The notes under the pieces are model-generated. The model was not told the DNA's origin. It saw only the letters and a program-made list of their open reading frames with translations, and ran no database searches. From assembly GCF_003856835.1 (NCBI RefSeq), contig NZ_CP034145.1, positions 2,294,001 to 2,358,000 of the forward strand: a stretch of DNA of 64,000 nt. Reading direction: 5' to 3'. The number at the start of each line of letters is the position of its first letter. Within the stretch, counting starts at the first letter, position 1. The DNA is from Haloplanus aerogenes. GTDB lineage: Archaea; Halobacteriota; Halobacteria; Halobacteriales; Haloferacaceae. Positions 9,029 through 17,232 of this stretch are shown here, in pieces. The position numbers and the translations under genes were made by a program.

Positions 9029-10705
9029 CTATCCGATTCCAGTCTCCTTCTTCAGCAGCGTCAGTGTGTTATCTGCCGTCACCATCGGCGAGTGCTCGTA
9101 CTCACCGGTCAACGCGACCTGGACGAGCAAGTCGACGGCTCGCCAGATCGAGTACAGCAGGCACGCGAACGCGAAGTAGAAGAAACGAAGCCCGAAATTC
9201 TTCGACGTGGTAGCAGCCATGAACCGCTTTATCGATCTGTACCCGCTCTCGATTTCCCACCGATACCCGTACTCAGTGAGGTGCCCACTCCCACAATTCG
9301 TCATGAACACCGAGTACTGCCGGTGGTCGTCGTGCTCGGAGTCCTCTTTCCGTCGGTAGATCAGCGTCGTCTCGTGCCATTCGTTCCTCCCGAGGTGAAG
9401 CCCGCGGTCGGTCTCGTATCGATCCCGATCTCGTTGGAGCAATCGATTCGCCTGTGCCTTCTCGCTGGTCTGCATCCGTTTCGGGACGACGTAAGACAGC
9501 CCGCGCTGGCTGATCATCTCCAGAACGTGCTGGCTATCAAATTCCCGGTCCATCAGCACGTTATCGACGTGAACGAGGTCCTCAGCTGAATCGAGCAAGT
9601 CCTCGACGATTTCCAGTCGAGTCTCCCCCTTTCGGACGGGGCGCGCGTCCAGCACGATAGGGACGGCATTGCCGACCAACTGGACCGTCGCCCACTGGTA
9701 GGCATACTCGTCGGTCTTCTCCTTCGTGCCGATGATCTCGTCTTCGTGCCCAGTCCTATCACCAGTGAAGGGATCAGCTTCGGTAATGTCGATTGCAACA
9801 ATCCCAGCTCGGAAGAACTGCTCTGTCTCCGAAACTTCGTTCAGAAGTCTTCCGATGGCCTGTCGGTACATCTCTCGGATCTCCGCAATTGAGAGGTCAC
9901 GAACTTGCTCGCGATGGGCGTGCCCTAACGGTGTCCGCTCACGAGTTGACTCGTAGGTGAAGCTCCGAGCGCCCTCGTTGGCCGCGAGGCGCTCACGAAG
10001 TCCGAGATACGTCTGTAAGTCCCAGTAAGCGTTCTCGTGAATCTCACAGCCCTCACCTCGATCCAGTGAGAATGCCGGGAAGACAACACGACTGACGTGC
10101 TCCGTAATTGTTGCCGCTTCGTCAAGGACAGCTTGATCGTCTGGGTCCGATTCGTCCTCTTCGTCACCGTAGGATGGAAGACGCCGTTCTGGTTCGCGTG
10201 GGACGGCAACACCCGTGTCCTGGGCTTTGATGAGGATGGTCCGCGCAGCTGTTTCGACGGTACTGCGAAGCTCGGCAGTGAACCGTTCGTGCCAACTGCG
10301 CCATAGCGTCGACTGGTTCGGTAGACTCTCCAAGCCTAACTGCTTGCGGAGTGCCGGGCGACACTCGAGATACTCGATCAGCGCTGTTTCGTGTTCCCAC
10401 CCATGACACTCCTTCAGTATAAATACGCGAAAGAGCGTATCCATCTCGTAGCGAGTCGACCCTGCGTAGCGGTCGTGAGGGCTGAATTTAACGTACGCTA
10501 GCGGGAGCGAATAGACGAAGTTCTCGACTGACTCGTGGTGGTCGTGTTTGAACCACGTCTGTGAGACAGTCCGAATATCTGATTCCAGTCCGGCAAGCGA
10601 GGACCGATCGTACAGCGGTGTCGAATCGTACACTGGCCACTCAGCATACGGTCGCTGTGCGATTTGCCGAAAGACAGTCCGGTGAGAGTCCTGGGTCACA
10701 GCCAC
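9029..10705 (-). mobile_element. IS4-superfamily transposase (DDE)
   Basis: The 558-residue transposase gene is intact. It carries the YREK signature of the IS4 superfamily: Y-x2-R-x3-E-x6-K within YGYRWEIESGYRSIK near residue 480. Likely first and second acidic residues are in IVAIDITEADPF (about 315) and NVLMDREFDS (about 395). The long N-terminal helical region and the LxEYL..RPALRKQLGL stretch match large haloarchaeal transposases. I could not delimit the element: neither flank shows a convincing terminal inverted repeat or target duplication, so the ends may be degraded. It lies beside a broken lipoprotein gene (10782-10992). Confidence 0.88.
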
Positions 10706-10781
10706 TACGGGATGCTGGCCCCGAGACGTTCAAGAATCCGATGTATAGTTATTAGTCGCTCGCGTGATATCCGTCCGCGGA

Positions 10782-10992
10782 ATGGGTTCCTGTGATAATC
10801 AGCACGACCGTCGAACGTTCCTCTGCGGTGTTGGCCCGCTACTGCTGGGACTCGGACTCGCTCGTTGTACTTGGTGGTGGAGATGAAGACGACGGCGGAG
10901 ACAGGGGAAGAGGGCGAAGACGAAGGGGAAGTCGAGAACCTTCGCCGACCGGAGCTGAGAAACACTCCTTCAGTATTTTGCAGGATTGGTGA
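10782..10992 (+). pseudogene. Tat lipoprotein remnant, frameshifted
   Basis: From ATG 10782 a short frame gives a twin-arginine leader (HDRRTFLCGVGPLLLGLGLA) ending in RC, then stops at 10884-10886. A neighbouring frame continues with Gly/Asp-rich and Arg-rich residues to 10992, as expected after the lipobox of haloarchaeal lipoproteins. This looks like the first part of a secreted lipoprotein gene broken by a frameshift, perhaps a relic of the insertion next door. The mature part is not identifiable. Confidence 0.35.
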
Positions 10993-11029
10993 GATTTCCA
11001 TCAGAGTTTGGACAACTTCAGTTCCAGAC

Positions 11030-11365
11030 TCAAGCTATCAGGAGAGAACCCACCGAGATGAATATAAGACCTAATGCGTAGAAGATAATGTATCGGTCCC
11101 ATCTAGTATTCTTTCGTTGATCGATATTCCGATCCACCACTGCAGATTCGATTCTCCCCCTATGCGAAGGACCTCCGACACCGCTTGTACGAACATTTCC
11201 CGCACCTCCAACAAAGAGAAGCAGAAGAAGACCAACCAAGAACAATATAAACGAACTATCGAATCCGAATATGAACACAACACCGGTAAAGGTGATTGCC
11301 GCTAGAACGATCCCAGAAATTGCCGAACGAACGAGTTTCTTATTCACTGATCTCCGAAATCTCAT
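11030..11365 (-). CDS. Small membrane protein of the halocin-like locus
   Basis: The 111-residue protein has hydrophobic segments at about 12-32 and 37-53 and a third at the C-terminus (about 92-110), with a polar loop between. Its start overlaps the end of the wHTH gene by 26 bases, so they are probably one transcript. The DNA is AT-richer than the flanks and shares this trait with the regulator and the Cys-rich precursor. I do not recognise the family. Its place beside a secreted Cys-rich peptide gene makes export or immunity a guess only. Confidence 0.6.
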   Translation of the reverse strand: MRFRRSVNKKLVRSAISGIVLAAITFTGVVFIFGFDSSFILFLVGLLLLLFVGGAGNVRTSGVGGPSHRGRIESAVVDRNIDQRKNTRWDRYIIFYALGLIFISVGSLLIA

Positions 11366-12170
11366 TGCCAGATGACTCCGCTGGTTCTACTATCTCGTCT
11401 GTTCCTTCCGAACTATGATTAATGTTTTCGTATTTTTGTTCTCCCCAAAAGGTAGACATCCGAGAACTATTTTGAATTAGTCCACATACGCCGTTATTAC
11501 TGAAAATTATTATATTCATCTGCTTATTCCTATCCGCATCTTCATATACTCCGAAACCATATGGAGGAATATTGGTAGCGTCTGTAATCAGAGTAGATTC
11601 TTCAATACAACGCTCATCTTCAAACTGCCTCAAAGACTGGATTCCTTCTGGCGGGAGAATAAGCTCTAATGATGAGTCCTCATCGCTAACAAACTGATGA
11701 AGATTATCGTATATTCGATAGGTGAGGACTGGGAGTACCAAATGCAGCGACAAGATTGATTCAATCATCTCAAACAGCTTCTTTGCCGGAAGGTCAGGAA
11801 TTGACTCCGTAGGGACAAATATCTCAGAATCATAAAGTACATTCGGAGGAACCTGCCCAGAGCTATGAATGTCATTTCGGATATCCCATAGCTCTAATGA
11901 TTTTTTTATAACATCATGGTAGTAGATACAAGTCTGATAGATGAACCGGCCATAGGGATTGAGAGTGTATTGGCTATCATTTTTATTCATCAAACTATAT
12001 TGTTCTAATTCACGCAAGGCACGATCAACAGTTGAACGTGAGACATCCAGTTGATCAACTAATTGTGGTTTTGTATACGAATCAGTGGAAATCAGCTGGA
12101 TAATACTTTGACGTTGAATAACTATACTAAGCACTTCTTCCGAGGAGGGCTCCACACGTCGGGGAAACAT
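11340..12170 (-). CDS. wHTH transcriptional regulator (FilR1-like)
   Basis: The 276-residue protein has an N-terminal winged helix (about 22-72: YTKPQLVDQLDVSRSTVDRALREL) and a larger C-terminal domain that resembles the middle domain of FilR1-type archaeal regulators. It is divergent from the Cys-rich precursor at 12434, with a 263-base AT-rich intergenic region holding the likely promoters of both, so it is the obvious candidate regulator of that gene. Regulators of this kind are known beside the halocin C8 gene. Base composition is markedly AT-rich for a haloarchaeon. Confidence 0.8.
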   Translation of the reverse strand: MFPRRVEPSSEEVLSIVIQRQSIIQLISTDSYTKPQLVDQLDVSRSTVDRALRELEQYSLMNKNDSQYTLNPYGRFIYQTCIYYHDVIKKSLELWDIRNDIHSSGQVPPNVLYDSEIFVPTESIPDLPAKKLFEMIESILSLHLVLPVLTYRIYDNLHQFVSDEDSSLELILPPEGIQSLRQFEDERCIEESTLITDATNIPPYGFGVYEDADRNKQMNIIIFSNNGVCGLIQNSSRMSTFWGEQKYENINHSSEGTDEIVEPAESSGNEISEISE

Positions 12171-12385
12171 ATTGGATAAATATCACTACAACAACTTATT
12201 TGTTCATACAATTAGGATATTTCAGACATGATAATTCTATCACTCCATGAGAGATCTTGTAGTATCTGATTATTCGTTCATGTATCCTCTCTAGAACCAG
12301 ATTGAGGAACAATCCCAGATCTACAGATACTCGGCCGCTAACACGAGAATTCAGGTCTGAGAATCAAATAGTCAATCAGAGTTAA

Positions 12386-12399
12386 ATTTAATAATAATT
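12386..12399 (+). promoter_or_regulatory. TATA-like element of the Cys-rich precursor gene
   Basis: An AT-only run (TTTAATAATAATTA) lies 35-48 bases before ATG 12434. This is the right place for an archaeal TATA box with a short leader. It is in the intergenic region shared with the divergent regulator. Confidence 0.4.
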
Positions 12400-12433
12400 A
12401 CATGAAAGTCTACCCTTCCCCTCACCCTAATCG

Positions 12434-13261
12434 ATGTCTCGTAAAGACCACGAGAGATCGATCGAGGCGTATCGAGAAAGAATATCCAAGGCGATCGGTA
12501 GTGGAGGAGGATGTGCAGAAGCCTGGGAAGCCTCACAAGAACAGCGTAATTCAGAAGAGTCCAATCTCAAACGTCGCGAGGTCCTAGAAAAAAGCGCGAA
12601 GGCGAGTGCAGGTGGCTTCGCACTAAGTTCTCTCGTGCCCTCTACGGGGGCAAAGATCGCAGACTCACCGCAGTTGGAAACTCAGCTGAATAAAAAAGTC
12701 CAAGAGTACAATTCTATGGATGCAGTGGTTGGCGTCCTCGAAGCCAACCTGCAACCAATTCTGGATAGGCTATACGAGGAAGGCCATCTCACCACACGTT
12801 CCGCGGTGGAAATGGTCGAAGAACCGTCGCTAGAGACGACCAGTAACACCTTCGTCGAAGCTAACCTTGTTGGAGGAAAAGATGGCCAAAGTGACGTGGG
12901 GCTTCCAACAGCATCGGTTCAAGTCAATGCACCTTCTGCGGGCGAAAAGGAAGTCGTCCTCCGCGCACTTCCAGCTGTTGACTCCTACTATGCATTACTA
13001 AAAAATCCAGAAGAGCAGGCAGTTCAGACATATGAACTCGTCGAAGCAGATGGGAGCATATACGCCCAATACACAGACTGCTGCTTCAAAAACGATATCT
13101 GCTATCTCGGATGTGGGGGGCAAGGATGTTACTGCAACCAGTATACAGTGTATTGTTGCTCCGGATCCTGTACAGAGTGTAGATATGAATTGAACCGGGT
13201 GAATTGGTGTAGTGCATGTGGTTCAGACGGTCCATGCAAGGGTAACAATTGTGGGAATTAG
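12434..13261 (+). CDS. Halocin C8-like Cys-rich peptide precursor
   Basis: The 275-residue precursor has an acidic N-terminal segment (1-45), then KRREVLEKSAKASAGGFALSS (46-66), a twin-arginine-like export segment. A hydrophilic middle (about 70-210) follows, then a C-terminal peptide (about 215-275) with 14 cysteines, at 216, 217, 223, 227, 232, 234, 241, 242, 246, 249, 259, 262, 268 and 273. This matches the plan of the halocin C8 precursor: Tat leader, N-terminal part known to act as immunity protein, and a cleaved Cys-rich antimicrobial C-terminus with 10 Cys. The peptide itself is not HalC8 by sequence. The divergent wHTH gene fits regulation. The role as an antimicrobial is inferred from architecture. 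Confidence 0.72.
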   Translation: MSRKDHERSIEAYRERISKAIGSGGGCAEAWEASQEQRNSEESNLKRREVLEKSAKASAGGFALSSLVPSTGAKIADSPQLETQLNKKVQEYNSMDAVVGVLEANLQPILDRLYEEGHLTTRSAVEMVEEPSLETTSNTFVEANLVGGKDGQSDVGLPTASVQVNAPSAGEKEVVLRALPAVDSYYALLKNPEEQAVQTYELVEADGSIYAQYTDCCFKNDICYLGCGGQGCYCNQYTVYCCSGSCTECRYELNRVNWCSACGSDGPCKGNNCGN

Positions 13262-13318
13262 AAGGTAGACATCTTCTACATCACACTACGCTTCCTTATT
13301 CTTCCTACCATATGCATT

Positions 13319-13633
13319 GAAACAGTTGGTCTCAACTACTGCTTCACGCAGGAGACGTGCGGGGCGTGCGCAACGCAACGAGAGAAAAACGAAGGCATCG
13401 AAGATGCGTATCCGGATGTCGAATTTCGCGAGGTCGACATCCAGACCGATCTGGAGACGGCCGAGGAGTACGGCGTCCGAAAGACGCCAACGACGCTCGT
13501 GTATGCGAACGGGGAGCGGACTGACGAGTTCATCGGCATCGTCGACCGGGACGAACTGGAGGAGGCTATCGAACGTGCAGACCAGCAAGCGACCGGACTC
13601 ACGCAACGGCTCGCCAGCATCGTACGCAGATGA
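13319..13633 (+). pseudogene. Thioredoxin-fold protein, start codon missing
   Basis: An open frame of about 104 residues encodes a thioredoxin-like protein. It has the redox motif CGAC near its N-terminus (YCFTQETCGAC), a cis-Pro motif KTPTT about 50 residues later, and a C-terminal helix. No ATG, GTG or TTG lies in frame ahead of the first strand; only an ATT at 13316. The upstream few codons seem to have been replaced when the halocin-like locus joined here. The stop overlaps the next start (ATGA at 13630), so it formed an operon with the blue copper protein. Confidence 0.6.
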
Positions 13634-14430
13634 CGGAAACCAAACAATCAGATATGAACTACAGTAGACGCCAGTTTCTGGGAGCGCTCGGAGCCGGCAC
13701 AGTCGCGACCGCGGGACTCACTCGGCCAGTCGCTGCACAGGAGACGCCCGTCGTCAAGATGGGAAACAACTACTTCGACCCGATCGGGCTCTATGTCGAC
13801 CCCGGCACGACCGTTCGCTTCGAGATAGCTGCCGGAGCACACTCGGCGACGGCCTACGAGAACCGGATTCCATCCGACGCCAGCGCATTCGATAGTGGCG
13901 TCATCTCGTCGGGAGGATTCGAGCACACGTTCGAGGAACCGGGCACGTACGACTACTACTGCATCCCGCACAAGTCGGTCGGGATGGTCGGTCGTATCGT
14001 CGTCGGTAGTCCCGGTGGCCCGGCCGAGAACAGTCCGATTCCGAACGGCGACGTACCCGACAGCGAAGCGATCGTCGAACAAGGTGCGATAGCGTATGGC
14101 TCCAGCACCGGAGGTGGCGAGAACTATGGTGGCGGAACGATGGGTCCCGGGATGGGGTCTGGCTCGGGGATGATGAACGGTCGAAACGGCGGTATGATGA
14201 ATGGCCGGAACGGCGGCTGGTTTGGCGGGCTGCCGTTCGCCGGCGGGGTACTCGGAATACTCGGACTGGTCGGTGGACTGCTCTACTTGTCACTGGGTCG
14301 AGGTGACTCACCTCCCGAGAGTGACGGTTCCGCGATGGAAACCCTCCAACGTCGATACGCACGAGGCGAGATCGACGACGAGGAGTTCCAGCGGCGCCGT
14401 GAGCGATTAGTGAAGGATCAAGGGAACTGA
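13630..14430 (+). CDS. Blue copper (halocyanin-like) protein with membrane and SHOCT segments
   Basis: The 266-residue protein has a Tat leader (SRRQFLGALGAG, from about residue 11). A plastocyanin-type domain follows with copper ligands in GAHSATA (His), YYCIPHKSVGM (Cys, His, Met). Then come a Gly/Met/Asn-rich linker with repeated MMNGRNGG, a transmembrane helix (about 200-222) and a C-terminal SHOCT-like helix pair (QRRYARGEIDDEEFQRRRERL). Halocyanins carry electrons at the outside of the membrane. The Met-rich linker may also bind copper. SHOCT on a cupredoxin is unusual. It overlaps the broken thioredoxin-like gene by 4 bases. Confidence 0.88.
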   Translation: MTETKQSDMNYSRRQFLGALGAGTVATAGLTRPVAAQETPVVKMGNNYFDPIGLYVDPGTTVRFEIAAGAHSATAYENRIPSDASAFDSGVISSGGFEHTFEEPGTYDYYCIPHKSVGMVGRIVVGSPGGPAENSPIPNGDVPDSEAIVEQGAIAYGSSTGGGENYGGGTMGPGMGSGSGMMNGRNGGMMNGRNGGWFGGLPFAGGVLGILGLVGGLLYLSLGRGDSPPESDGSAMETLQRRYARGEIDDEEFQRRRERLVKDQGN

Positions 14431-14591
14431 AGCCTCTCGAATGCTGTGCGTGTAGAGGGCCCAACGCTCGTTGATCACAAGCCAGTAGCCAATCTCGACG
14501 CTAGACGATCCGTGCCGAACCCAAGTATCGTCAACTGAAAGTCACGAGTACAGCGATTTATGCCGATTGCCACCGTACGTTCGAGGAACTA

Positions 14592-14756
14592 ATGGTTCGA
14601 TGTTACATCTGTGATTCACAGTGCACCAGCGACGAGGAGGTGTTTGTCTGCGAGCACTGCGGATGCTGCTGCCACCAGCACTGTATGGAGGAATACGATA
14701 CCGATGTCTGCCCGAAGTGCGTTGGAGAGCCGATGATCGGGGCAATCGAATTTTAG
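14592..14756 (+). CDS. 54-residue zinc-finger (PHD/RING-like) protein
   Basis: Reading from ATG 14592 to TAG 14754-14756 gives 54 residues with a dense metal-ligand pattern: CYIC, C, CEHC, CCCHQHC and CPKC. The spacing C-x2-C ... C-x2-C ... H-x2-C ... C-x2-C is that of a two-zinc PHD/RING-like finger. The frame has strong haloarchaeal codon bias. It stands alone between the blue copper gene and a broken Cys-rich gene, so a role in metal handling or protein-protein binding is a guess. Confidence 0.6.
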   Translation: MVRCYICDSQCTSDEEVFVCEHCGCCCHQHCMEEYDTDVCPKCVGEPMIGAIEF

Positions 14757-14850
14757 CAGTCTAGGCACGCTGCCACCGCTGACAGCCCGGAGTCGAAATA
14801 TGGATGCCCAGCTGGTGAAATACTTTCTTGACTCTCCCCGTAGCACGGGT

Positions 14851-15070
14851 ATGTCTACAACCGTCGAACTCCCCGACGTCGATGAGACGTGCGCCTACTG
14901 TGGGTCGCGTATCTTCGACCACGACCCGATCTGTGTGCGCGACTGTGACGACGTGCGGGTCGCCGACGTACTTCTGCAACTACGCGTGTCTCTCGACCTA
15001 CGTGGACGAAAATAGCCTGACGACTGGCGACGCCTGTGAGTGGTCGCCCGACGACCCCGACTGCTGTTGA
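14851..15070 (+). pseudogene. Small CxxC zinc-type protein, frameshifted
   Basis: ATG 14851 begins a protein with CAYCG, HDPICVRDC; near 14953 the frame shifts and continues as CGSPTYFCNYAC ... GDACE ... CC to 15070. A second copy of the same protein is encoded at 59597-59790 (minus), and its frame is continuous across the spot where this copy breaks, which locates the frameshift. Function unknown; the many Cys suggest zinc or copper binding, and both copies neighbour copper/metal genes. Confidence 0.65.
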
Positions 15071-15160
15071 GGGGACCCCTCAAGTCAGGGTAATCACTGG
15101 AGCATTACTGGCGTGAGCAACTTTGTGGATGTAGTCGACGAACTTCCCTAGTGGTTCCTC

Positions 15161-15340
15161 ATGTCTACCGAGCGTACCTCCGACGGCCTGCTCCGCATCG
15201 TCCTGATCGTCCTCCAGTGATCGTCCTGTTCCCGCTGTTGATGATGGTATTCGCGATGCCGATGATGGGCATGATGGGCTGGTGGTGGGGCGGCGGGATG
15301 GCTGGCAGCCTCTCACCGCTGTGGGGCATCGGGATGAGGC
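15161..15340 (+). pseudogene. Small Met/Trp/Gly-rich membrane protein, broken
   Basis: ATG 15161 starts a hydrophobic protein (LLRIVLIVL) that stops after 19 codons. One frame over, the sequence continues as VIVLFPLLMMVFAMPMMGMMGWWWGGG, which is typical of small haloarchaeal membrane proteins found beside copper genes. After about 15340 the sequence is instead the reverse complement of a MazF-like gene. The gene thus has both a frameshift and a lost C-terminus. Confidence 0.5.
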
Positions 15341-15531
15341 TCGTAGTCCTCGTCTCGGAGTGGGAGGGACTCCTCGTGGTAGGTTTTTGTAGAGATCAGG
15401 ACCGTAATGAGCTGGATACCATGGTTCGGGAACCGAGGGGTCCCCAGAACGAGCATTGGGCGACCTTTCTTTGAGAGCGGATCACTCGCCCAGACGATGT
15501 CGCCGCGGTCCAAGTCCTCGAACGCCGTCAC
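15313..15531 (-). pseudogene. MazF/PemK-like toxin, C-terminally truncated
   Basis: The first about 60 residues match a MazF/PemK-type fold (DRGDIVWASDPLSKKGRPMLVLG, then the ITVLISTKTYHEESLPL strand region). The expected second half (about 50 residues) is missing: after DEDYE the frame runs into the tail of the facing membrane-protein gene and stops. It overlaps its partner by 4 bases (ATGA at 15531). MazF toxins are RNases; this copy probably lacks part of the active site and is likely inactive. Confidence 0.65.
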
Positions 15532-15887
15532 TGTACTTCTTCCATCTCGTCGGTCTGGAGTTCCTCGAGATGCTCTTCACCATACTGTTCGTCCGCAGTC
15601 TCGTGGTGTCGGTGGAGTCGGTAGGCAGAGTGGAGTCGTTCCTCGTCGTCCGTGATTGCCCAGTACGGGCGCTTGTGTCGCACGAGCTCGCGTTCCTTCA
15701 ATCGCGAGAGGATTGCGCTAACAGCGTCCGTCTCCAGTCCGAGTTGCTCGGCGATCGTTGCTGCCTTCCACGCACGGTCATCGTGCTCATCGAGGAACTG
15801 TACGATCCGCTCGGTGTCATTCCGTTCCTCGAACTCGTCGCCGTCAGCGTTTTCGAACTCGTCGATATCGATGGTTCCGCCTGACAT
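15528..15887 (-). CDS. wHTH partner (antitoxin-like) of truncated MazF
   Basis: This is a 119-residue acidic protein. Residues about 25-75 form a MarR-like winged helix (ATIAEQLGLETDAVSAILSRLKERELV), and the C-terminal tail (about 80-119) is Glu/His-rich and probably disordered, as in antitoxins that wrap a toxin. It is translationally coupled to the truncated MazF-like gene. Likely role: DNA-binding antitoxin and autoregulator, now without a working toxin. Confidence 0.7.
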   Translation of the reverse strand: MSGGTIDIDEFENADGDEFEERNDTERIVQFLDEHDDRAWKAATIAEQLGLETDAVSAILSRLKERELVRHKRPYWAITDDEERLHSAYRLHRHHETADEQYGEEHLEELQTDEMEEVQ

Positions 15888-16351
15888 AGAGGAGTGTTGG
15901 AATTATTGGAACATAGTTATTTGGTATGTTTGTTATGTTGGGTCAGTTAATTCAGTGTCCAGAGATGCGATATGGAGTCATTCTGAAGGTATGTGACGAG
16001 GTGTTCCTTAAGATCGGGCATCCAGTACGCCGCCAATGCATAGGATACAGCGATCGCAGACCTGCACCGGGCCTTCGGGGTGACCGGGTTCAACACGGAA
16101 CCGCGTGTGCGCTATGAAAGCGTCTCCGACTCGGCGAATGGTGGCTGAGGCGACTCAGCAATCGGGTTCGCTACGATGTGCTGTATCGGAGTGGCTTCGG
16201 GGCGAGGAGGCGGTGCTTTCGTAGATGTCCCACCGGGACTCAAAATCAGGTTTCGTACGTAGAGGGCGTACCGAATAACCCCGCATCGTGACCCCCTGGC
16301 TCCCCAGGGTGGTGAACCACTAATTTGTAGCTGTACGCACCATTCGGTTAT
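15888..16351. other. Gene-free stretch
   Basis: I see no convincing gene. The left part is AT-rich (promoter side of the wHTH gene). A short hairpin, CCTGGCTCCCCAGG (16303-16316), lies near the right end ahead of the next gene. Open frames here lack typical codon bias. Confidence 0.35.
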
Positions 16352-16897
16352 ATGCGAGAATACGACCAGGCGATCGGACGTATCGCCGCGTGTTGTTCGG
16401 CCGTTGGGGCGTCCTACCGGGGGTATCTGGATCAACGTGGCCGCCAACTGGTCACGATCAACTACCGAAACGGTGTGTTTACGCTAGTCACGTCGCCGTC
16501 CGATGGGTACTTCCGCGCGATGTCCGTCCGCCAACTATCGAATCTCGAGGATTTCGACATCACGCGAAGCGAACCAATCGTCGACGTCGAGAACGAACTG
16601 ACGGACCTGTTCGACAACCTCCAAACAGCCAACATCCGCATCGACTATCTGACCGAGACGGACGAGTCGACGAGCCTCGAATATTTCGACGGCTATCGGA
16701 CTATGAAGCCGTTGTACGTCTTCGAAGATGGATTCGGACCCAAAGCGTTCGACGAGTCGTTGGCCGAACTCGACCAGATCAGTCGCAAGGCGTTCAATCA
16801 GACTCTCGACCGACTAGATGTCGATATCGACCGACCCGAGGAGACGGCTGGAAGCGAAGAGCAACCACAGGAAACCTACGGGCGGGCGTTTCATTAG
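16352..16897 (+). CDS. Hypothetical haloarchaeal protein
   Basis: The 181-residue acidic protein has good haloarchaeal codon bias. The first half (about 1-90) reads as an alpha/beta domain (QLVTINYRNGVFTLVTSPSDGYFRAMSV), like the sensory or chaperone-like YbjN fold; the second half is helical and acidic. I do not recognise the family. No operon partners: it stands alone between gene-free stretches. Confidence 0.6.
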   Translation: MREYDQAIGRIAACCSAVGASYRGYLDQRGRQLVTINYRNGVFTLVTSPSDGYFRAMSVRQLSNLEDFDITRSEPIVDVENELTDLFDNLQTANIRIDYLTETDESTSLEYFDGYRTMKPLYVFEDGFGPKAFDESLAELDQISRKAFNQTLDRLDVDIDRPEETAGSEEQPQETYGRAFH

Positions 16898-17232
16898 CGC
16901 TTGACAGCGGCTGAATGTGCTGTGTCGAGCACGTTGGGGACGTTATTGAAGCAGTGGGGCACATCTCGAAAACCACAATCGGTGGCAGAGGCACTCGCGA
17001 GAGTAAGAGATAGGTCCTCGCAAACGGTCGAAGTGACTCGATACAAATTGGTCCGATAGCTGCATCGACCGAGCCTGAACGGTAACGCACGCTTCTGTCC
17101 GGGGTGTGCACTGCTGAAGTCGCTATCCAGTCTTCCACTCAACTACATCGTATGCCCCCGTTAGCTTTGGACCGCGGTTCATGGACACAAAAGAAACTAA
17201 TTGTTGGGGTAGTAACTTGATCACGAACTAAT
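16898..17232. other. Gene-free stretch
   Basis: No supported gene. The final 60 bases are AT-rich and probably hold the promoter of the membrane protein at 17233. Open frames present are short and Cys/Arg-rich without codon bias. Confidence 0.35.

Noticed and set aside
9029-10705. Exact boundaries of the IS4-type element
   Set aside because: Neither flank offers a convincing inverted repeat or target duplication, so only the transposase extent is given.
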